The notes: a model not told the origin generated them from the letters alone. Positions 28,236 through 37,509 are shown, counted from the stretch's first letter. The stretch is DNA of 64,000 nt from Flavobacteriales bacterium (GCA_016713865.1 JADJOG010000003.1:1-64000); one strand, 5' to 3'. Program-made: numbers and translations.

Positions 28236-30497
28236 TTACTTCAAGTCGAAGCGGTCCAGCTCCATCACCTTCACCCAAGCCTTCACGAAGTCCTTCACGA
28301 ACTTCTCCTTGCTGTCGTTCTGGGCGTACACCTCGGCGATGGCGCGCAGCTGCGAGTTGCTGCCGAAGACCAGATCAACGCGGGTGCCGGTCCATTTCAC
28401 GGCGCCGCTCTTGCGTCCCGCATCATCGCGGGAGCGGCCTTCGTAGGTGCCGGTGTGGCCATTGCTGAGCGCGGTCCACGCGGTGCCCATATCGAGCAGG
28501 TTGGTGAAGAAGTCGTTGGTGAGCTGACCGGGCTTGCTGGTGAACACGCCATGCTTGCTGCCACCGGTATTCGCGCCCAGCACGCGCAGGCCACCCACGA
28601 GCACCGTCATTTCAGGCGCGCTCAGCGTGAGCAGTTGCGCGCGGTCAACGAGCATTTCTTCGGCGGGCACGCTGTAGAGCTTCTTCTGGTAGTTGCGGAA
28701 GCCGTCGGCCTGTGGCTCCATCACGGCGAAGCTCTCCACATCGGTCTGCTCCTGGCTGGCATCGCCACGACCGCTGCTGAAAGGCACGGTGATGCTGTGA
28801 CCGGCATCCTTCGCGGCTTTCTCCACAGCAGCAGAACCACCGAGCACGATCAGGTCGGCCATCGAGACCTTCTTCCCGCTCGCGTTGAATTCGGCTTGGA
28901 TCTTCTCCAGTGCGCCGAGCACCTTGCCGAGCTGCGCGGGATCGTTCACCTCCCAGAATTTCTGCGGAGCGAGACGCACACGAGCGCCATTGGCACCGCC
29001 GCGCTTGTCGCTTCCACGGAAGGTTGAAGCAGAGGCCCACGCGGTGGAAACGAGTTCGCTCACGCTGAGTCCGCTCGCGAGGATGCTGCTCTTCAGTGCG
29101 GCCACATCGGCATCGGCGAGTTTGGTCCCTGCGGGAATCGGATCCTGCCAGATGAGGTCCTCCTTCGGCACTTCGCTTCCGAGGTAAAGGCTCTTGGGGC
29201 CCATGTCGCGGTGCGTGAGTTTGAACCAAGCGCGCGCGAAGGCATCAGCGAAGGCCTTCGGGTCCTTGTGGAAACGACGGCTGATCGGCTCATAGATCGG
29301 GTCGAAGCGCAGCGAGAGATCCGCCGTGGTCATCGCGGGGCGGTGCTTCACGTTGGGGTCGTGCGCATCGGGGATCATGTGCTCCGGCTTCACGTCCTTG
29401 GCCAGCCACTGCCAGCCACCGGCGGGGCTCTTCACCAATTCCCACTCGTATCCGAAGAGCATGTCGAAGTAGCCGTTGTCCCACTTGGTGGGGTTCGGCT
29501 TCCACGCGCCTTCGAGGCCGCTGGTGATGGTGTCCTTGCCCTTGCCGCTGCCGAACGAGTTCTTCCAACCGAAGCCTTGCTCCTCGATGGCCGCGCCTTC
29601 CGGAGCAGCGCCCACATGCGAGTCGGGCGCAGCGCCGTGCATCTTGCCGAAGGTGTGGCCGCCTGCGGTCAGCGCAACGGTCTCTTCGTCGTTCATCGCC
29701 ATGCGCTTGAAGGTCTCGCGCACATCGCGGCCGCTGGCCACGGGGTCAGGGTTGCCGTCCGGGCCTTGCGGGTTCACGTAGATGAGGCCCATCTGCACGG
29801 CCGCGAGCGGATTCTCCAGATCGCGATTGCCGCTGTAGCGGCTGTTGGGCTTGTCGCTTGTGGCGAGCCATTCGCCTTCGCTGCCCCAATAGATGTCTTC
29901 TTCCGGAGCGAAGATGTCCTCGCGACCACCGCCGAAACCGAAGGTGGTGAAGCCCATGCTCTCCATGGCCACATTGCCAGCGAGCACGAAGAGGTCGGCC
30001 CAGCTGAGGCTGTTGCCGTACTTCTGTTTCACGGGCCACAGCAGGCGACGCGCCTTGTCGAGGTTGCCGTTGTCGGGCCAGCTGTTCAGCGGTGCGAAGC
30101 GCTGGTTGCCGTTGCCAGCGCCACCGCGACCATCGGCCGTACGGTAAGTGCCCGCCGCGTGCCACGTCATGCGAATCATGAGGCCGCCGTAGTGTCCCCA
30201 GTCGGCGGGCCACCAGTCCTGCGAGTCGGTCATCACTTTCGTGAGGTCCGCCTTCACCGCCTTCAGGTCGAGCTTCGAGAACGCCTCGCGGTAGTTGAAG
30301 TCGGGGTCCATCGGGTTGCTGACGGACTGATGCTGGTGGAGGATGCTCAAGTCGAGCTGCTCTGGCCACCAATCCTTGTTGCGTGTGCCGCGGCCAGCTA
30401 CGGGCAATCGCTGCGCGCCGTGCATCACGGGGCATTTGCCTTCAGACTTCGGGGTAACGCCCTCGAGCGGGGCGCCGTGGGGATTCTCTTTCGACAT
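28236..30497 (-). CDS. katG: Catalase-peroxidase
   Basis: A 753-residue bifunctional haem enzyme that destroys hydrogen peroxide. The distal-site residues R109, W112 and H113 are in MIRMTWHAAGTYR. The Trp-Tyr-Met adduct is predicted from W112, Y240 (MGLIYVNPQGP) and M266 (ETFKRMAMND). The proximal haem ligand is H281 in ALTAGGHTFGKMHG. The second, non-haem half of the duplicated fold follows. Length is standard. It is divergent from oxyR, whose product is the usual activator of katG. Confidence 0.96.
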   Translation of the reverse strand: MSKENPHGAPLEGVTPKSEGKCPVMHGAQRLPVAGRGTRNKDWWPEQLDLSILHQHQSVSNPMDPDFNYREAFSKLDLKAVKADLTKVMTDSQDWWPADWGHYGGLMIRMTWHAAGTYRTADGRGGAGNGNQRFAPLNSWPDNGNLDKARRLLWPVKQKYGNSLSWADLFVLAGNVAMESMGFTTFGFGGGREDIFAPEEDIYWGSEGEWLATSDKPNSRYSGNRDLENPLAAVQMGLIYVNPQGPDGNPDPVASGRDVRETFKRMAMNDEETVALTAGGHTFGKMHGAAPDSHVGAAPEGAAIEEQGFGWKNSFGSGKGKDTITSGLEGAWKPNPTKWDNGYFDMLFGYEWELVKSPAGGWQWLAKDVKPEHMIPDAHDPNVKHRPAMTTADLSLRFDPIYEPISRRFHKDPKAFADAFARAWFKLTHRDMGPKSLYLGSEVPKEDLIWQDPIPAGTKLADADVAALKSSILASGLSVSELVSTAWASASTFRGSDKRGGANGARVRLAPQKFWEVNDPAQLGKVLGALEKIQAEFNASGKKVSMADLIVLGGSAAVEKAAKDAGHSITVPFSSGRGDASQEQTDVESFAVMEPQADGFRNYQKKLYSVPAEEMLVDRAQLLTLSAPEMTVLVGGLRVLGANTGGSKHGVFTSKPGQLTNDFFTNLLDMGTAWTALSNGHTGTYEGRSRDDAGRKSGAVKWTGTRVDLVFGSNSQLRAIAEVYAQNDSKEKFVKDFVKAWVKVMELDRFDLK

Positions 30498-30584
30498 GGT
30501 TCGGTTGTTTGAGTTTCATCGATGGCGCGCTGCCACGCCGTGATCTGCTTCGGTGCAAGAGTGCGCAAGTTGCCTTGGGCCGCC

Positions 30585-30640
30585 CAAAGCTATCCTGATG
30601 ATCATCATCGACGCTTTCGATAGTTTCGATGCCTCTATCG
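30585..30640. promoter_or_regulatory. katG promoter -7 element and putative OxyR site
   Basis: On the minus strand TAGCTTTG at 30585-30592 matches the -7 element, but no TTG lies at the proper -33 distance, as expected for an activator-dependent promoter. Just upstream of it, 30618-30640 is an inverted repeat (cgatag, 11 bases, ctatcg) that contains the ATAG/CTAT halves of OxyR sites, though the spacing differs from the E. coli consensus. The repeat ends 10 bp before the oxyR start, so it could also serve autoregulation. Confidence 0.5.
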
Positions 30641-30650
30641 ACAGAATCGA

Positions 30651-31574
30651 ATGACCCTACAGCAGCTCCAATACATCGTTGCCGTGGCCGACATGGGCCA
30701 ATTCAGCAAAGCAGCGCGCCAATGCCATGTGACGCAGCCCACGCTCACCATGATGGTGCGCAAGCTGGAGGATGAGATGGGCGTGACCATTTTCCAACGT
30801 GGCGTGCAGCCCGCACGGGCCACCGCCGAGGGCGCGAGCCTGATCGAGCAAGCGCGCGTGGTGCTGCGCGAAGCCAGCCAGCTCAAAGACCTGGTGAAGG
30901 AGCTGCGCACGGGCACTTCGGGCACCTATCGCATCGGCATCATCCCCACGCTCGCGCCCTATCTGCTTCCGCTCTTCCTCGCGCGGTTCGCCGATGAGCA
31001 TCCCGAGGCACGGCTCGACATCGATGAGCGCAGGACCAGCCGCATCCTGAAAGCGCTGCGCAACGGTCAGCTCGACATCGGCATACTTGCCGGACCGGTC
31101 GAGAGCGACGACCTCGAATCGATCACGCTCTTCCACGAGCCCTTCCTGGCTTTTCTGCCAACGGGCCACGCCTTGCTGAAGAAGAAGCGCATCGCCGCGA
31201 AGGACCTGCGCAAGGCATCGCTATGGGTGCTGAGCGAAGGCCATTGCTTGCGAGACCAAGTGCTCAGCGTTTGCCAACAGCCCAGCGCGGGCGGGCACGA
31301 CAACATCCGTTACAGCACCGGCAGCATCGAAACGCTCAAGCGCATGGTGTGCAGCGGCAGCGGCCTCACGCTGGTGCCCGAGCTATCGGTTACCGACGAC
31401 GAGCGGAACGTGCGGCGCTTCGAGTCGCCCGAGCCCGTGCGTGAAGTGGTGATGCTTGTGCGCAAGCCATTCGTGCGGCGCAAGGCCTTGGATGCGCTGG
31501 CCGATGCGATCAAGGCTTCAGTGCCGAAACGCTTCAGGCAGGTTGAGCACACGGTGGTGCCGGTAGCTGCTTGA
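30651..31574 (+). CDS. oxyR: Hydrogen peroxide-responsive LysR-type regulator OxyR
   Basis: A 307-residue LysR-type regulator. The N-terminal winged helix-turn-helix is TLQQLQYIVAVADMGQFSKAA, then VTQPTLTMMVRKLE. The effector domain holds the two redox cysteines at residues 199 and 208 in EGHCLRDQVLSVC, the same positions as in E. coli OxyR. A disulfide between them would switch the protein on. It is transcribed away from katG with 153 bp between the starts. Confidence 0.92.
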   Translation: MTLQQLQYIVAVADMGQFSKAARQCHVTQPTLTMMVRKLEDEMGVTIFQRGVQPARATAEGASLIEQARVVLREASQLKDLVKELRTGTSGTYRIGIIPTLAPYLLPLFLARFADEHPEARLDIDERRTSRILKALRNGQLDIGILAGPVESDDLESITLFHEPFLAFLPTGHALLKKKRIAAKDLRKASLWVLSEGHCLRDQVLSVCQQPSAGGHDNIRYSTGSIETLKRMVCSGSGLTLVPELSVTDDERNVRRFESPEPVREVVMLVRKPFVRRKALDALADAIKASVPKRFRQVEHTVVPVAA

Positions 31575-31652
31575 TCATCGGGGGAGGCATTCAAACGCAA
31601 ATCGATCTTGATGCCTAAGGATCAGGAACTGTTCGCGCGATCACCAATTGAC

Positions 31653-32192
31653 CTAGCGTCGCGCATACTCGCTCTGCATAAGTCCTCCCGGGAAGCTCCG
31701 GCTGGCCACGAGCTTGAAGCGGATGTCCTTTTCCAATGCGCCGAAGAGCGGGATGCCTTGGCCGATGAGCACCGGCACATGCGTGATGATGAGGCGATCG
31801 ATAAGGCCAGCGCGGAGGAAACGCTGCACGGTGTTGCCGCCGTCAACGTATAGGTTGAACATGCCTCGAGTACCCAGTTGATCGACGAGCTCAACGGGCG
31901 ATGCGTTCATGTGTTCCACATCGGCGCCACGTGAGCGAGCAGCCGCCAGTTCAACGTCACCGCTGCTGAGCACGATCACTTTCTTCGTGTAGGGCCAAGC
32001 ATCGAAGCTCATGACCTTCTCGAAGGAGTTGCGGCCCATCACGATGGCATCGACGCTGGCCATGAAGGCGTCGAAGCCATGGTCGCCCAACTCAGCCGTG
32101 CCATCACCCTCGAGGAAGTCAAGCGCGCCATCGGGACGTGCAATGAAACCATCGATGCTGTGACCGCAGAAAACGGAGCAGGTGGTGGGCAT
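31653..32192 (-). CDS. RibD C-terminal / dihydrofolate reductase-like protein
   Basis: A 179-residue stand-alone reductase of the RibD C-terminal superfamily. Blocks seen are CSVFCGHSIDGFIARPDGALDFL, FDAFMASVDAIVMGRNSFEKV, KKVIVLSSG, NLYVDGGNTVQRFLRAGLIDRLIITHVPVLIGQGIPLF. These NADPH-dependent proteins have varied or unknown substrates; the genuine riboflavin enzyme carries an extra deaminase domain that is absent here. It is the terminal gene before the accessory region and convergent with oxyR. Confidence 0.85.
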   Translation of the reverse strand: MPTTCSVFCGHSIDGFIARPDGALDFLEGDGTAELGDHGFDAFMASVDAIVMGRNSFEKVMSFDAWPYTKKVIVLSSGDVELAAARSRGADVEHMNASPVELVDQLGTRGMFNLYVDGGNTVQRFLRAGLIDRLIITHVPVLIGQGIPLFGALEKDIRFKLVASRSFPGGLMQSEYARR

Positions 32193-32215
32193 GGGCGCGA
32201 ATTTCGGTTAGCGGA

Positions 32216-32746
32216 TCAGTGCCACGTTCGCACCGCCTCCTCCAACCGATCGCCCTCGAACCAGAAGCGCCGCTCCCGCTCGGTGTTGCACACATGCGTC
32301 GGACGCATTGGCATCACGAAGGGCCTGTCCATGTCGCGCTTCAGGTACTGATCCAGCACATCCTCCAACGCATACTGTGCTGTGCGCTCCACCGTGACGC
32401 TTATCGTATCGTTGGCCCAGGTCCACGTACCGGAGAGCACCGCTGCCGTGTCGCCTTGGAGCGGTTCACAGTCGCCCGGTTGCCAGATGCGGAGCGTTGC
32501 GGATCCACGGTCCTCGAAGATGATCTCCTGGTAGCGGCCATCGCTGAAGAAGCTCATGCGGCGCTCTTCATCAGTAAAGCCTGCGATGCATTCACCATTC
32601 GGGCCGTGCATCATGGGATCGCCCTGCCAGTAGCGGAACTCGCGATTGAGCCATGGGGCCGCGTTGAGTGAATCCGTTTGGGCCGCACCGCCAACGGAGA
32701 TCAAAGAGAGTATCAGGAATGAGAAACTGCGAAGTGACATGTGCAT
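32216..32746 (-). CDS. Exported protein of unknown function
   Basis: A 176-residue protein with a signal peptide (SLRSFSFLILSLISVGGAAQ). The mature part has the blocks FRYWQGDPMMHGPNGECIAGF, GRYQEIIFEDRGSATLRIWQPGD, LSGTWTWANDTISVTV and CNTERERRFWFEGDRLEE. These resemble lipocalin-like or DUF4488-type beta proteins in pattern, but I do not recognise a family. Starts at 32746 or 32740 are equally possible. It ends 24 bp before the RibD-like gene. Confidence 0.6.
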   Translation of the reverse strand: MHMSLRSFSFLILSLISVGGAAQTDSLNAAPWLNREFRYWQGDPMMHGPNGECIAGFTDEERRMSFFSDGRYQEIIFEDRGSATLRIWQPGDCEPLQGDTAAVLSGTWTWANDTISVTVERTAQYALEDVLDQYLKRDMDRPFVMPMRPTHVCNTERERRFWFEGDRLEEAVRTWH

Positions 32747-32914
32747 GCTGTACAGTCGAAGGCGCGTTGCGTTCGAGCAAGTTGATATCCGTGGGCTGAA
32801 GGTCCTTGGTTGAATGCCGCGCAAAGGGAAATAACTGGACCCGTCAATCCGACCATGGAACTACCGCTTGCAATATGTGCAAGCCACCAGCGTTCAGGCC
32901 ACGATCCGACCACC

Positions 32915-33574
32915 ATGAGAACCTATCTGCCCCTGTTCGCTCTTTGGGCCGCTGTGCTCCTCACCGCATGCCGCAAGGAGGAGGAAACGGCTTGTCCTCC
33001 TTCGGAGACTGCACCCACGCCCATGTCCATCTCCGCGTTCAGCAACCTCGATAGTGGCAACTATTGGGTGTATGACCGTCACCGTGTTGACTCCTTGGAC
33101 GTGGCAGACCCTGCCTACTACTACCGTGACAGCCTCTTCATCACTGGCGACACCGTGCTCGATGGCAACACGTGGAGCGTGGTGCGAATGGCCTCGAACG
33201 GTGTGGTCTCGGGAATGATCAGATTCTGGCGAGACTCGTCCGACTATCTGCTTGGCCGCTATGGTGAAGTGCTCTTCGCATCAGCCAACCTCGGCCAGAC
33301 CATCTGGGTGGATTCCATTCCCGCGCCTAGCACGGTTTCCATCCATTACAGCGTAGGCTCAGCAATGGTGCCGGTTTCGGTGCCCGCCGGAAATTTCCAA
33401 TCGTATGTGATCACCGGTACATGCTATTCGTACGGCACGTTCACTGTGATCCCCGTGTGGAAGTATCCGCGCGACTATTGGGTGGAAGGCATCGGACGCG
33501 TAAAGTGGTACGACTACTTCGCAGCGGGCAATACGGGTTACCGGTATCAGCTGGTTGATTACCACGTGCAATAG
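32915..33574 (+). CDS. Lipoprotein of unknown function
   Basis: A 219-residue lipoprotein. The signal peptide ends in a lipobox, LLTAC, with Cys at about residue 19, followed by the charged RKEEET. The mature part is rich in aromatic residues and beta-strand patterns (DSGNYWVYDRHRVDS, GDTVLDGNTWSVVRM, YWVEGIGRVKWYDYF, YRYQLVDYHV). Similar small lipoproteins with an LDSGNYWVY-type opening are common in Flavobacteriales. I start at the ATG at 32915 because the signal peptide begins there. Confidence 0.68.
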   Translation: MRTYLPLFALWAAVLLTACRKEEETACPPSETAPTPMSISAFSNLDSGNYWVYDRHRVDSLDVADPAYYYRDSLFITGDTVLDGNTWSVVRMASNGVVSGMIRFWRDSSDYLLGRYGEVLFASANLGQTIWVDSIPAPSTVSIHYSVGSAMVPVSVPAGNFQSYVITGTCYSYGTFTVIPVWKYPRDYWVEGIGRVKWYDYFAAGNTGYRYQLVDYHVQ

Positions 33575-33758
33575 GAACACCATCTGTCGGTTCGTTTGCA
33601 GAGTCGCGCAATGGGCCCTTCTGAGAGGAGTGCTTTGGGCGGCCATGCGCCAGCGCTCTGCTGTTACATGCGCCTCGCAATGACGGCCCCGCAGTCACAG
33701 CCTCGCGAACAATGCACGGCTCCGCCCAATGCGCGGGACATCAGCGTGGTCTTCATTC

Positions 33759-34298
33759 CTACTTTCCTCCGACCTTACCGTGAAGGCGATTCCAATTCGT
33801 CGAAGGCGGCAGCGGTTCAGGCGGGATCACCGCCTTGAACTTGCTCATGAAATCCAAGGTGGTAGTGTCCGTGCAGCCGTTGCATGGCAGGTACACGCGG
33901 CCCATGATGGAATCCTCCCCGGCACGCTTCGGCTTGAAGGCTATGCGCCACCAGCCGTTCATATCCGTGGTGTGCAGCTTCGTGCCCTTCGCGGAAGCGA
34001 TTGCCGCAGTCATGCTGGGTCGATGGTAGCGGTACCCATTGTCCGCCGTATTCCGGGCCGAGATGAAGACATCCGCATAACACGAGTCGCCGAGGATGAA
34101 GGCTTGCGGGTACACCTTGACCACGGGTGAGATCGTATTGAACGACCATAAGTAGCGCAAGTGGTGGACGGAATCGCGGTAGGCGCTCAAGCTATCCTCC
34201 AAGTTCCGGATGCGACCCTTCAGTGCAGCTTCATTATCGGAACCACCGCAACCGCCGATCAACAGGATCGCTAAACTGAACAAGGTGTGATGTTGCAT
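33759..34298 (-). CDS. Lipoprotein with a GldM-like pattern (tentative)
   Basis: A 179-residue lipoprotein with lipobox LIGGC (LFSLAILLIGGCGGSDNE), a short coiled-coil segment (LKGRIRNLEDSLSAYRDSVHHLR) and one beta-rich domain (SPVVKVYPQAFILGDSCYADVFISA, GKTKLHT-like strand, VYLPCNGCTDTTTLDFMSKFKAV). The strand order and the GD-YADVF motif remind me of the extracellular domains of the gliding protein GldM, but this is a weak resemblance. The gap upstream on the plus strand (33575-33758) holds no gene that I can support. Confidence 0.5.
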   Translation of the reverse strand: MQHHTLFSLAILLIGGCGGSDNEAALKGRIRNLEDSLSAYRDSVHHLRYLWSFNTISPVVKVYPQAFILGDSCYADVFISARNTADNGYRYHRPSMTAAIASAKGTKLHTTDMNGWWRIAFKPKRAGEDSIMGRVYLPCNGCTDTTTLDFMSKFKAVIPPEPLPPSTNWNRLHGKVGGK

Positions 34299-34385
34299 CG
34301 GCTGAAGGTATGCCGCATGGGTGAAAAGCTGCGAGGCATAGGGCCAGCCGCTCAAGTGCAATGGGCAGATTCGAGCTTGGCTAGA

Positions 34386-34443
34386 TAGCCACAGGCTACG
34401 CTAGGATGCGCACACTGCGGTGGGACAGGCTATGGACAGATGG
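34386..34443. repeat. 58-bp direct repeat, copy 1
   Basis: Begins tagccacaggctacgct and ends ggacagatgg; about nine tenths identical to 35767-35824. The two copies flank the gene at 34494-35621. Each contains a short palindrome around the caggctacgct part. Confidence 0.7.
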
Positions 34444-34493
34444 AGGGTTGGGTTGACACTCCTACGGTGATCTGGAATGAGCGCTTGCGGTGA

Positions 34494-35621
34494 TCAGTGG
34501 TCACTTTCCTCAGGCGGCAGATACGGCCCAAGATCGATCAATCCATCCCGTGTCTCTTGGGGCAGCGATGAGAACATCAAGCCATTCAGGATCGACACGT
34601 TGCCACTAAGTCCACGATTGAGCATGAAGCCCAGGCGGTTCGATCGAAGATCATAAACCGCCTTGGCGACCATCTGCTTCTTGGTGCACAGCCCCAACGC
34701 GGCACGGCGGGCGTCGAGCGCTGGATCCTCATCCGGTTCACCCACGTAGCTTCTTCCTTCTATAACGATGATGCCGAACACTTGGCCGAAGTGGACACCC
34801 CTCCCGAAGTCTCCGGAGCGATCGTGCAGATAGGCGAACACTTCCGGGTGCAGACGGCCTCGCTCGACCGCGTTCATTAGCACATCGCTCAGGTCGGTGG
34901 CCTCTGTCGCGGTCTTCAGGCTATTCAGCATGTCGGACCCCGTGGTATCGTAGCTGTTGTAGTTGTGCAGGAGGATGATCACCAAGGGCTCTGCTTCCAA
35001 GGAAGGAGCCTGGGTACCCCAATGCACGCCGAGCTGCTGCTCGCCGGGAAAGTCAGGGATCAACCGCGGTAACAGGACCCGCATGATCCGCAGGTCTTCT
35101 CTATAAATGGAATCGCGCAGGAAGGTGTACTCCGGATCGGCAAGTCGCATGGTCTGGTCGATCCCGAAGAGCGAATCCACCTGCTCTCGCACCACACGAT
35201 CCAGGTTGCGCTCATGGATCCTGCGATCGGTGTCGTATCCCTTCAAGAACGATGCATAGTGCGTGCTGCTCATGAAGCCCTTCAGGTTGGGGTTGTTCGC
35301 GAACACCTCGAGCGGGCACCCCAGCCGCGCGAGCCCATGCGCGTGCGCCTCCGCCAGGTCGTAGCGCATCTCATGCGTAGCGCACAGCAAGGCATTGAAC
35401 TGGTCTGCTGCAAAGGGCGGCTGCGTGCTTCGGAAGGCTTCGCCATAGTGATCGCAGGCGGAAGCGAAGTCGTCGTTCACGATGGACTCTTCGGCCTTGT
35501 TCACAGCCGTGAAATAGGCGAGGAGCTGCGGGTCATGCAGCTGGAACCGCTGCGCGTACAGGGCGGTCATCGCAGCCGACCAGAGCACGAGACAAGTGGC
35601 GAAAAGTCGTGGGGCGATCAT
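34494..35621 (-). CDS. Exported protein of unknown function between direct repeats
   Basis: A 375-residue protein with a signal peptide (RLFATCLVLWSAAMTALYAQ). The N-terminal half resembles a TPR-like helical region (FTAVNKAEESIVNDDFASACDHYGEAFRS-type repeat, NALLCATHEMRYDLAEAHAHG). The C-terminal half contains blocks typical of a family in Flavobacteriales that I cannot name (PLVIILLHNYNSYDTTGSDML, AVERGRLHPEVFAYLHDR, FGQVFGIIVIEGRSYV). It is bracketed by the two 58-bp repeats, which suggests that gene and repeats moved together. Confidence 0.6.
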   Translation of the reverse strand: MIAPRLFATCLVLWSAAMTALYAQRFQLHDPQLLAYFTAVNKAEESIVNDDFASACDHYGEAFRSTQPPFAADQFNALLCATHEMRYDLAEAHAHGLARLGCPLEVFANNPNLKGFMSSTHYASFLKGYDTDRRIHERNLDRVVREQVDSLFGIDQTMRLADPEYTFLRDSIYREDLRIMRVLLPRLIPDFPGEQQLGVHWGTQAPSLEAEPLVIILLHNYNSYDTTGSDMLNSLKTATEATDLSDVLMNAVERGRLHPEVFAYLHDRSGDFGRGVHFGQVFGIIVIEGRSYVGEPDEDPALDARRAALGLCTKKQMVAKAVYDLRSNRLGFMLNRGLSGNVSILNGLMFSSLPQETRDGLIDLGPYLPPEESDH

Positions 35622-35978
35622 GGTGGTTTGTTTCGATCCGTACGTCTGGTTAATGCCACACACCAGATTAGGTGACCCTGCATCTTGAGGATGCCTGCAC
35701 CTAAGTCAAATGTATTGGGCCAGATGGGGTAGCCACAGGCTACCGCGCTCCTGTTCTTGTCGAGCGTAGCCGCAGGCTACGCTCAGATGCGCACCCTGCG
35801 GTGGGACAGGCTACGGACTGATGGGGTTTTGGTGGGCACCTGCGTTTATCAGGATCAGGAACGACACAAGTGGCCCGCTTACCTTCGCTCATGCCTGCCC
35901 GGAACACTTGCGACAATCAGGGTTTCTGCAGCAGCTGTCCGAATCAGATGTAATGCTCCCGTAATCAAACTCCAGCTG
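35622..35978. other. Gene-poor stretch with repeat and palindrome
   Basis: 357 bp between divergent genes. It holds the second 58-bp repeat, a palindrome agcgtagcc-gca-ggctacgct at 35763-35783 and a related copy (gtagccacaggctac) near 35730. An open frame continues upstream of the caspase start, but it reads through the repeat and is not likely coding. No clear promoter found. Confidence 0.5.
35767..35824. repeat. 58-bp direct repeat, copy 2
   Basis: Begins tagccgcaggctacgct and ends ggactgatgg, matching 34386-34443 with a few substitutions. The conserved centre is ctgcggtgggacaggcta. Confidence 0.7.
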
Positions 35979-37454
35979 ATGAACAATTACTCCGTCCTAG
36001 TCATTTCAGTGGAACACTACCACGATCCAATGATATCCCAAGTCAAGTTCGCCGAAAAGGATGGCGGGGCAATACACCAATGCTTTATTGACCTCGGCTG
36101 CGAACCAGATCAGGTTCAACATATTCAAAGTAACAGGGCCACGCGCACAACCATTGCAGACCGAATCAACCATTTCGCTGCAACAGCAAGCGCCGATGCG
36201 GTTTTGGTTTTGTACTACGCTGGTCACGGTATTTTGCACAACAGCAGAACATACTTGACTTCAACCGACACTAATCTGGACACGATTGAGCACACCTCGG
36301 TCGACATACAGACCATCCTGGGTGCTTTGGACGGGAGTCAAAGCAAGAAGGTCATAGTGTTCTTGGACTGCTGCCACAGCGGCATTTCTTTCCCAATGGA
36401 TGAAAGGAGCCCGTCCAATGTCATGAACCCCGATCAGATACTCTATCAATACCGGGATTCACAGCACCTCGTTGTGTTTGCCTCCTGCAAGAACAATGAA
36501 CGCTCTCAAGCGGATGTTGAACGTCAGCATGGAGCCTGGTCGTACTTTCTAATACAAGCTTTGATGGGTAATGCGACGGGCATCTACAACGGCCCGATCT
36601 TATTCAGCGATCGCCTCCAAGCCTACCTCAGGGAGAGCACCTACCAACGAGTAAGGCTCATCACCACAAAAAAGAAGATACAGACTCCAGAGAAGTATGG
36701 AAAGGAGAATAGCGATCGCTTCGTTGTTGCAGACCTGTCAAAGATCTTTGAACGTCGGGCAAGTGACGAGAGTCAATGGAAAATTGGCTCAATTTCCCTG
36801 GCTGGCTCCTGTATAGGATGGATCAAAGACCTTCCTGGCTTTCAGAATGGGCTCCACAAGATTCCAACTAGGTCAGACAGCTACCACAACTCTTGGGTTC
36901 AGAAGATCTCAACAGACCAAGTCAAGAATAGAATCAGCCACGTAGCGGAGAGGCTCCGCATCGATGTAAAATACAAGCGTAACGATACCCAATCGCCGTA
37001 CTATTCCGATGGATATGGAGAGTTAAACACCATCGATTTCGATTACTCAGTCAGCGTCGAGCAGTCTTCCTCAAGCCCATCGAAGTACATCATGACGGAG
37101 AACATTACGAACATCAAGAATGCCGATCTGATGCAATTGAAGGCCTTTAATGAAATATTCGTAGGGACGTTTGAGACTGTTCAACTTTCCATAAGCAGTC
37201 TTTCATCCATCGAAGCTGTCATTGACACGGTCGAAAGTCTTGATGATGAGCGCATCAAAGTTCAGTACGACGCAAATGACCTTAGCAAATGCACATTGAT
37301 AATCGAGAATTTTGACGGCCAAATCGTGATTGCGAAGAAGCTGGTCAGCATAATCTACGAGAACAAGGAATCACCGTATGCGCTGCTGAGTTCGCTCGAC
37401 ACCTTATTCTTGTCGCTATCGGAGGCGGGGCTTACAAACCTTCTTGACGCATAG
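35979..37454 (+). CDS. Caspase-like (peptidase C14) protein with unknown C-terminal domain
   Basis: A 491-residue protein. Residues 1 to about 235 form a caspase-fold protease domain: MNNYSVLVISVEHY strand, the catalytic His83 in LYYAGHGIL, and the catalytic Cys132 in VFLDCCHSG. The remaining 255 residues (from about KIGSISLAGSCIGW) match nothing that I recognise and may sense or bind a partner. No signal peptide; cytoplasmic. The ATG at 35979 is chosen because the upstream frame runs through a repeat. Base composition is clearly poorer in G+C than neighbouring genes, which suggests transfer. Bacterial caspase-like proteases often act as effectors in antiphage systems; here that role is an inference. 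Confidence 0.8.
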   Translation: MNNYSVLVISVEHYHDPMISQVKFAEKDGGAIHQCFIDLGCEPDQVQHIQSNRATRTTIADRINHFAATASADAVLVLYYAGHGILHNSRTYLTSTDTNLDTIEHTSVDIQTILGALDGSQSKKVIVFLDCCHSGISFPMDERSPSNVMNPDQILYQYRDSQHLVVFASCKNNERSQADVERQHGAWSYFLIQALMGNATGIYNGPILFSDRLQAYLRESTYQRVRLITTKKKIQTPEKYGKENSDRFVVADLSKIFERRASDESQWKIGSISLAGSCIGWIKDLPGFQNGLHKIPTRSDSYHNSWVQKISTDQVKNRISHVAERLRIDVKYKRNDTQSPYYSDGYGELNTIDFDYSVSVEQSSSSPSKYIMTENITNIKNADLMQLKAFNEIFVGTFETVQLSISSLSSIEAVIDTVESLDDERIKVQYDANDLSKCTLIIENFDGQIVIAKKLVSIIYENKESPYALLSSLDTLFLSLSEAGLTNLLDA

Positions 37455-37509
37455 CTCCAGGCATGCAAGTCATCATCGCGCCCAACACATGTTGGGGCCA
37501 GGTCTGTGG

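Noticed and set aside
35757..35978. Longer start for the caspase-like protein
   Set aside because: The upstream codons run through the 58-bp repeat and its palindrome and have a composition unlike the gene.
37481..37496. cccaaca / tgttggg palindrome after the caspase gene as a terminator
   Set aside because: A two-base loop and no T-run make it too weak to call.
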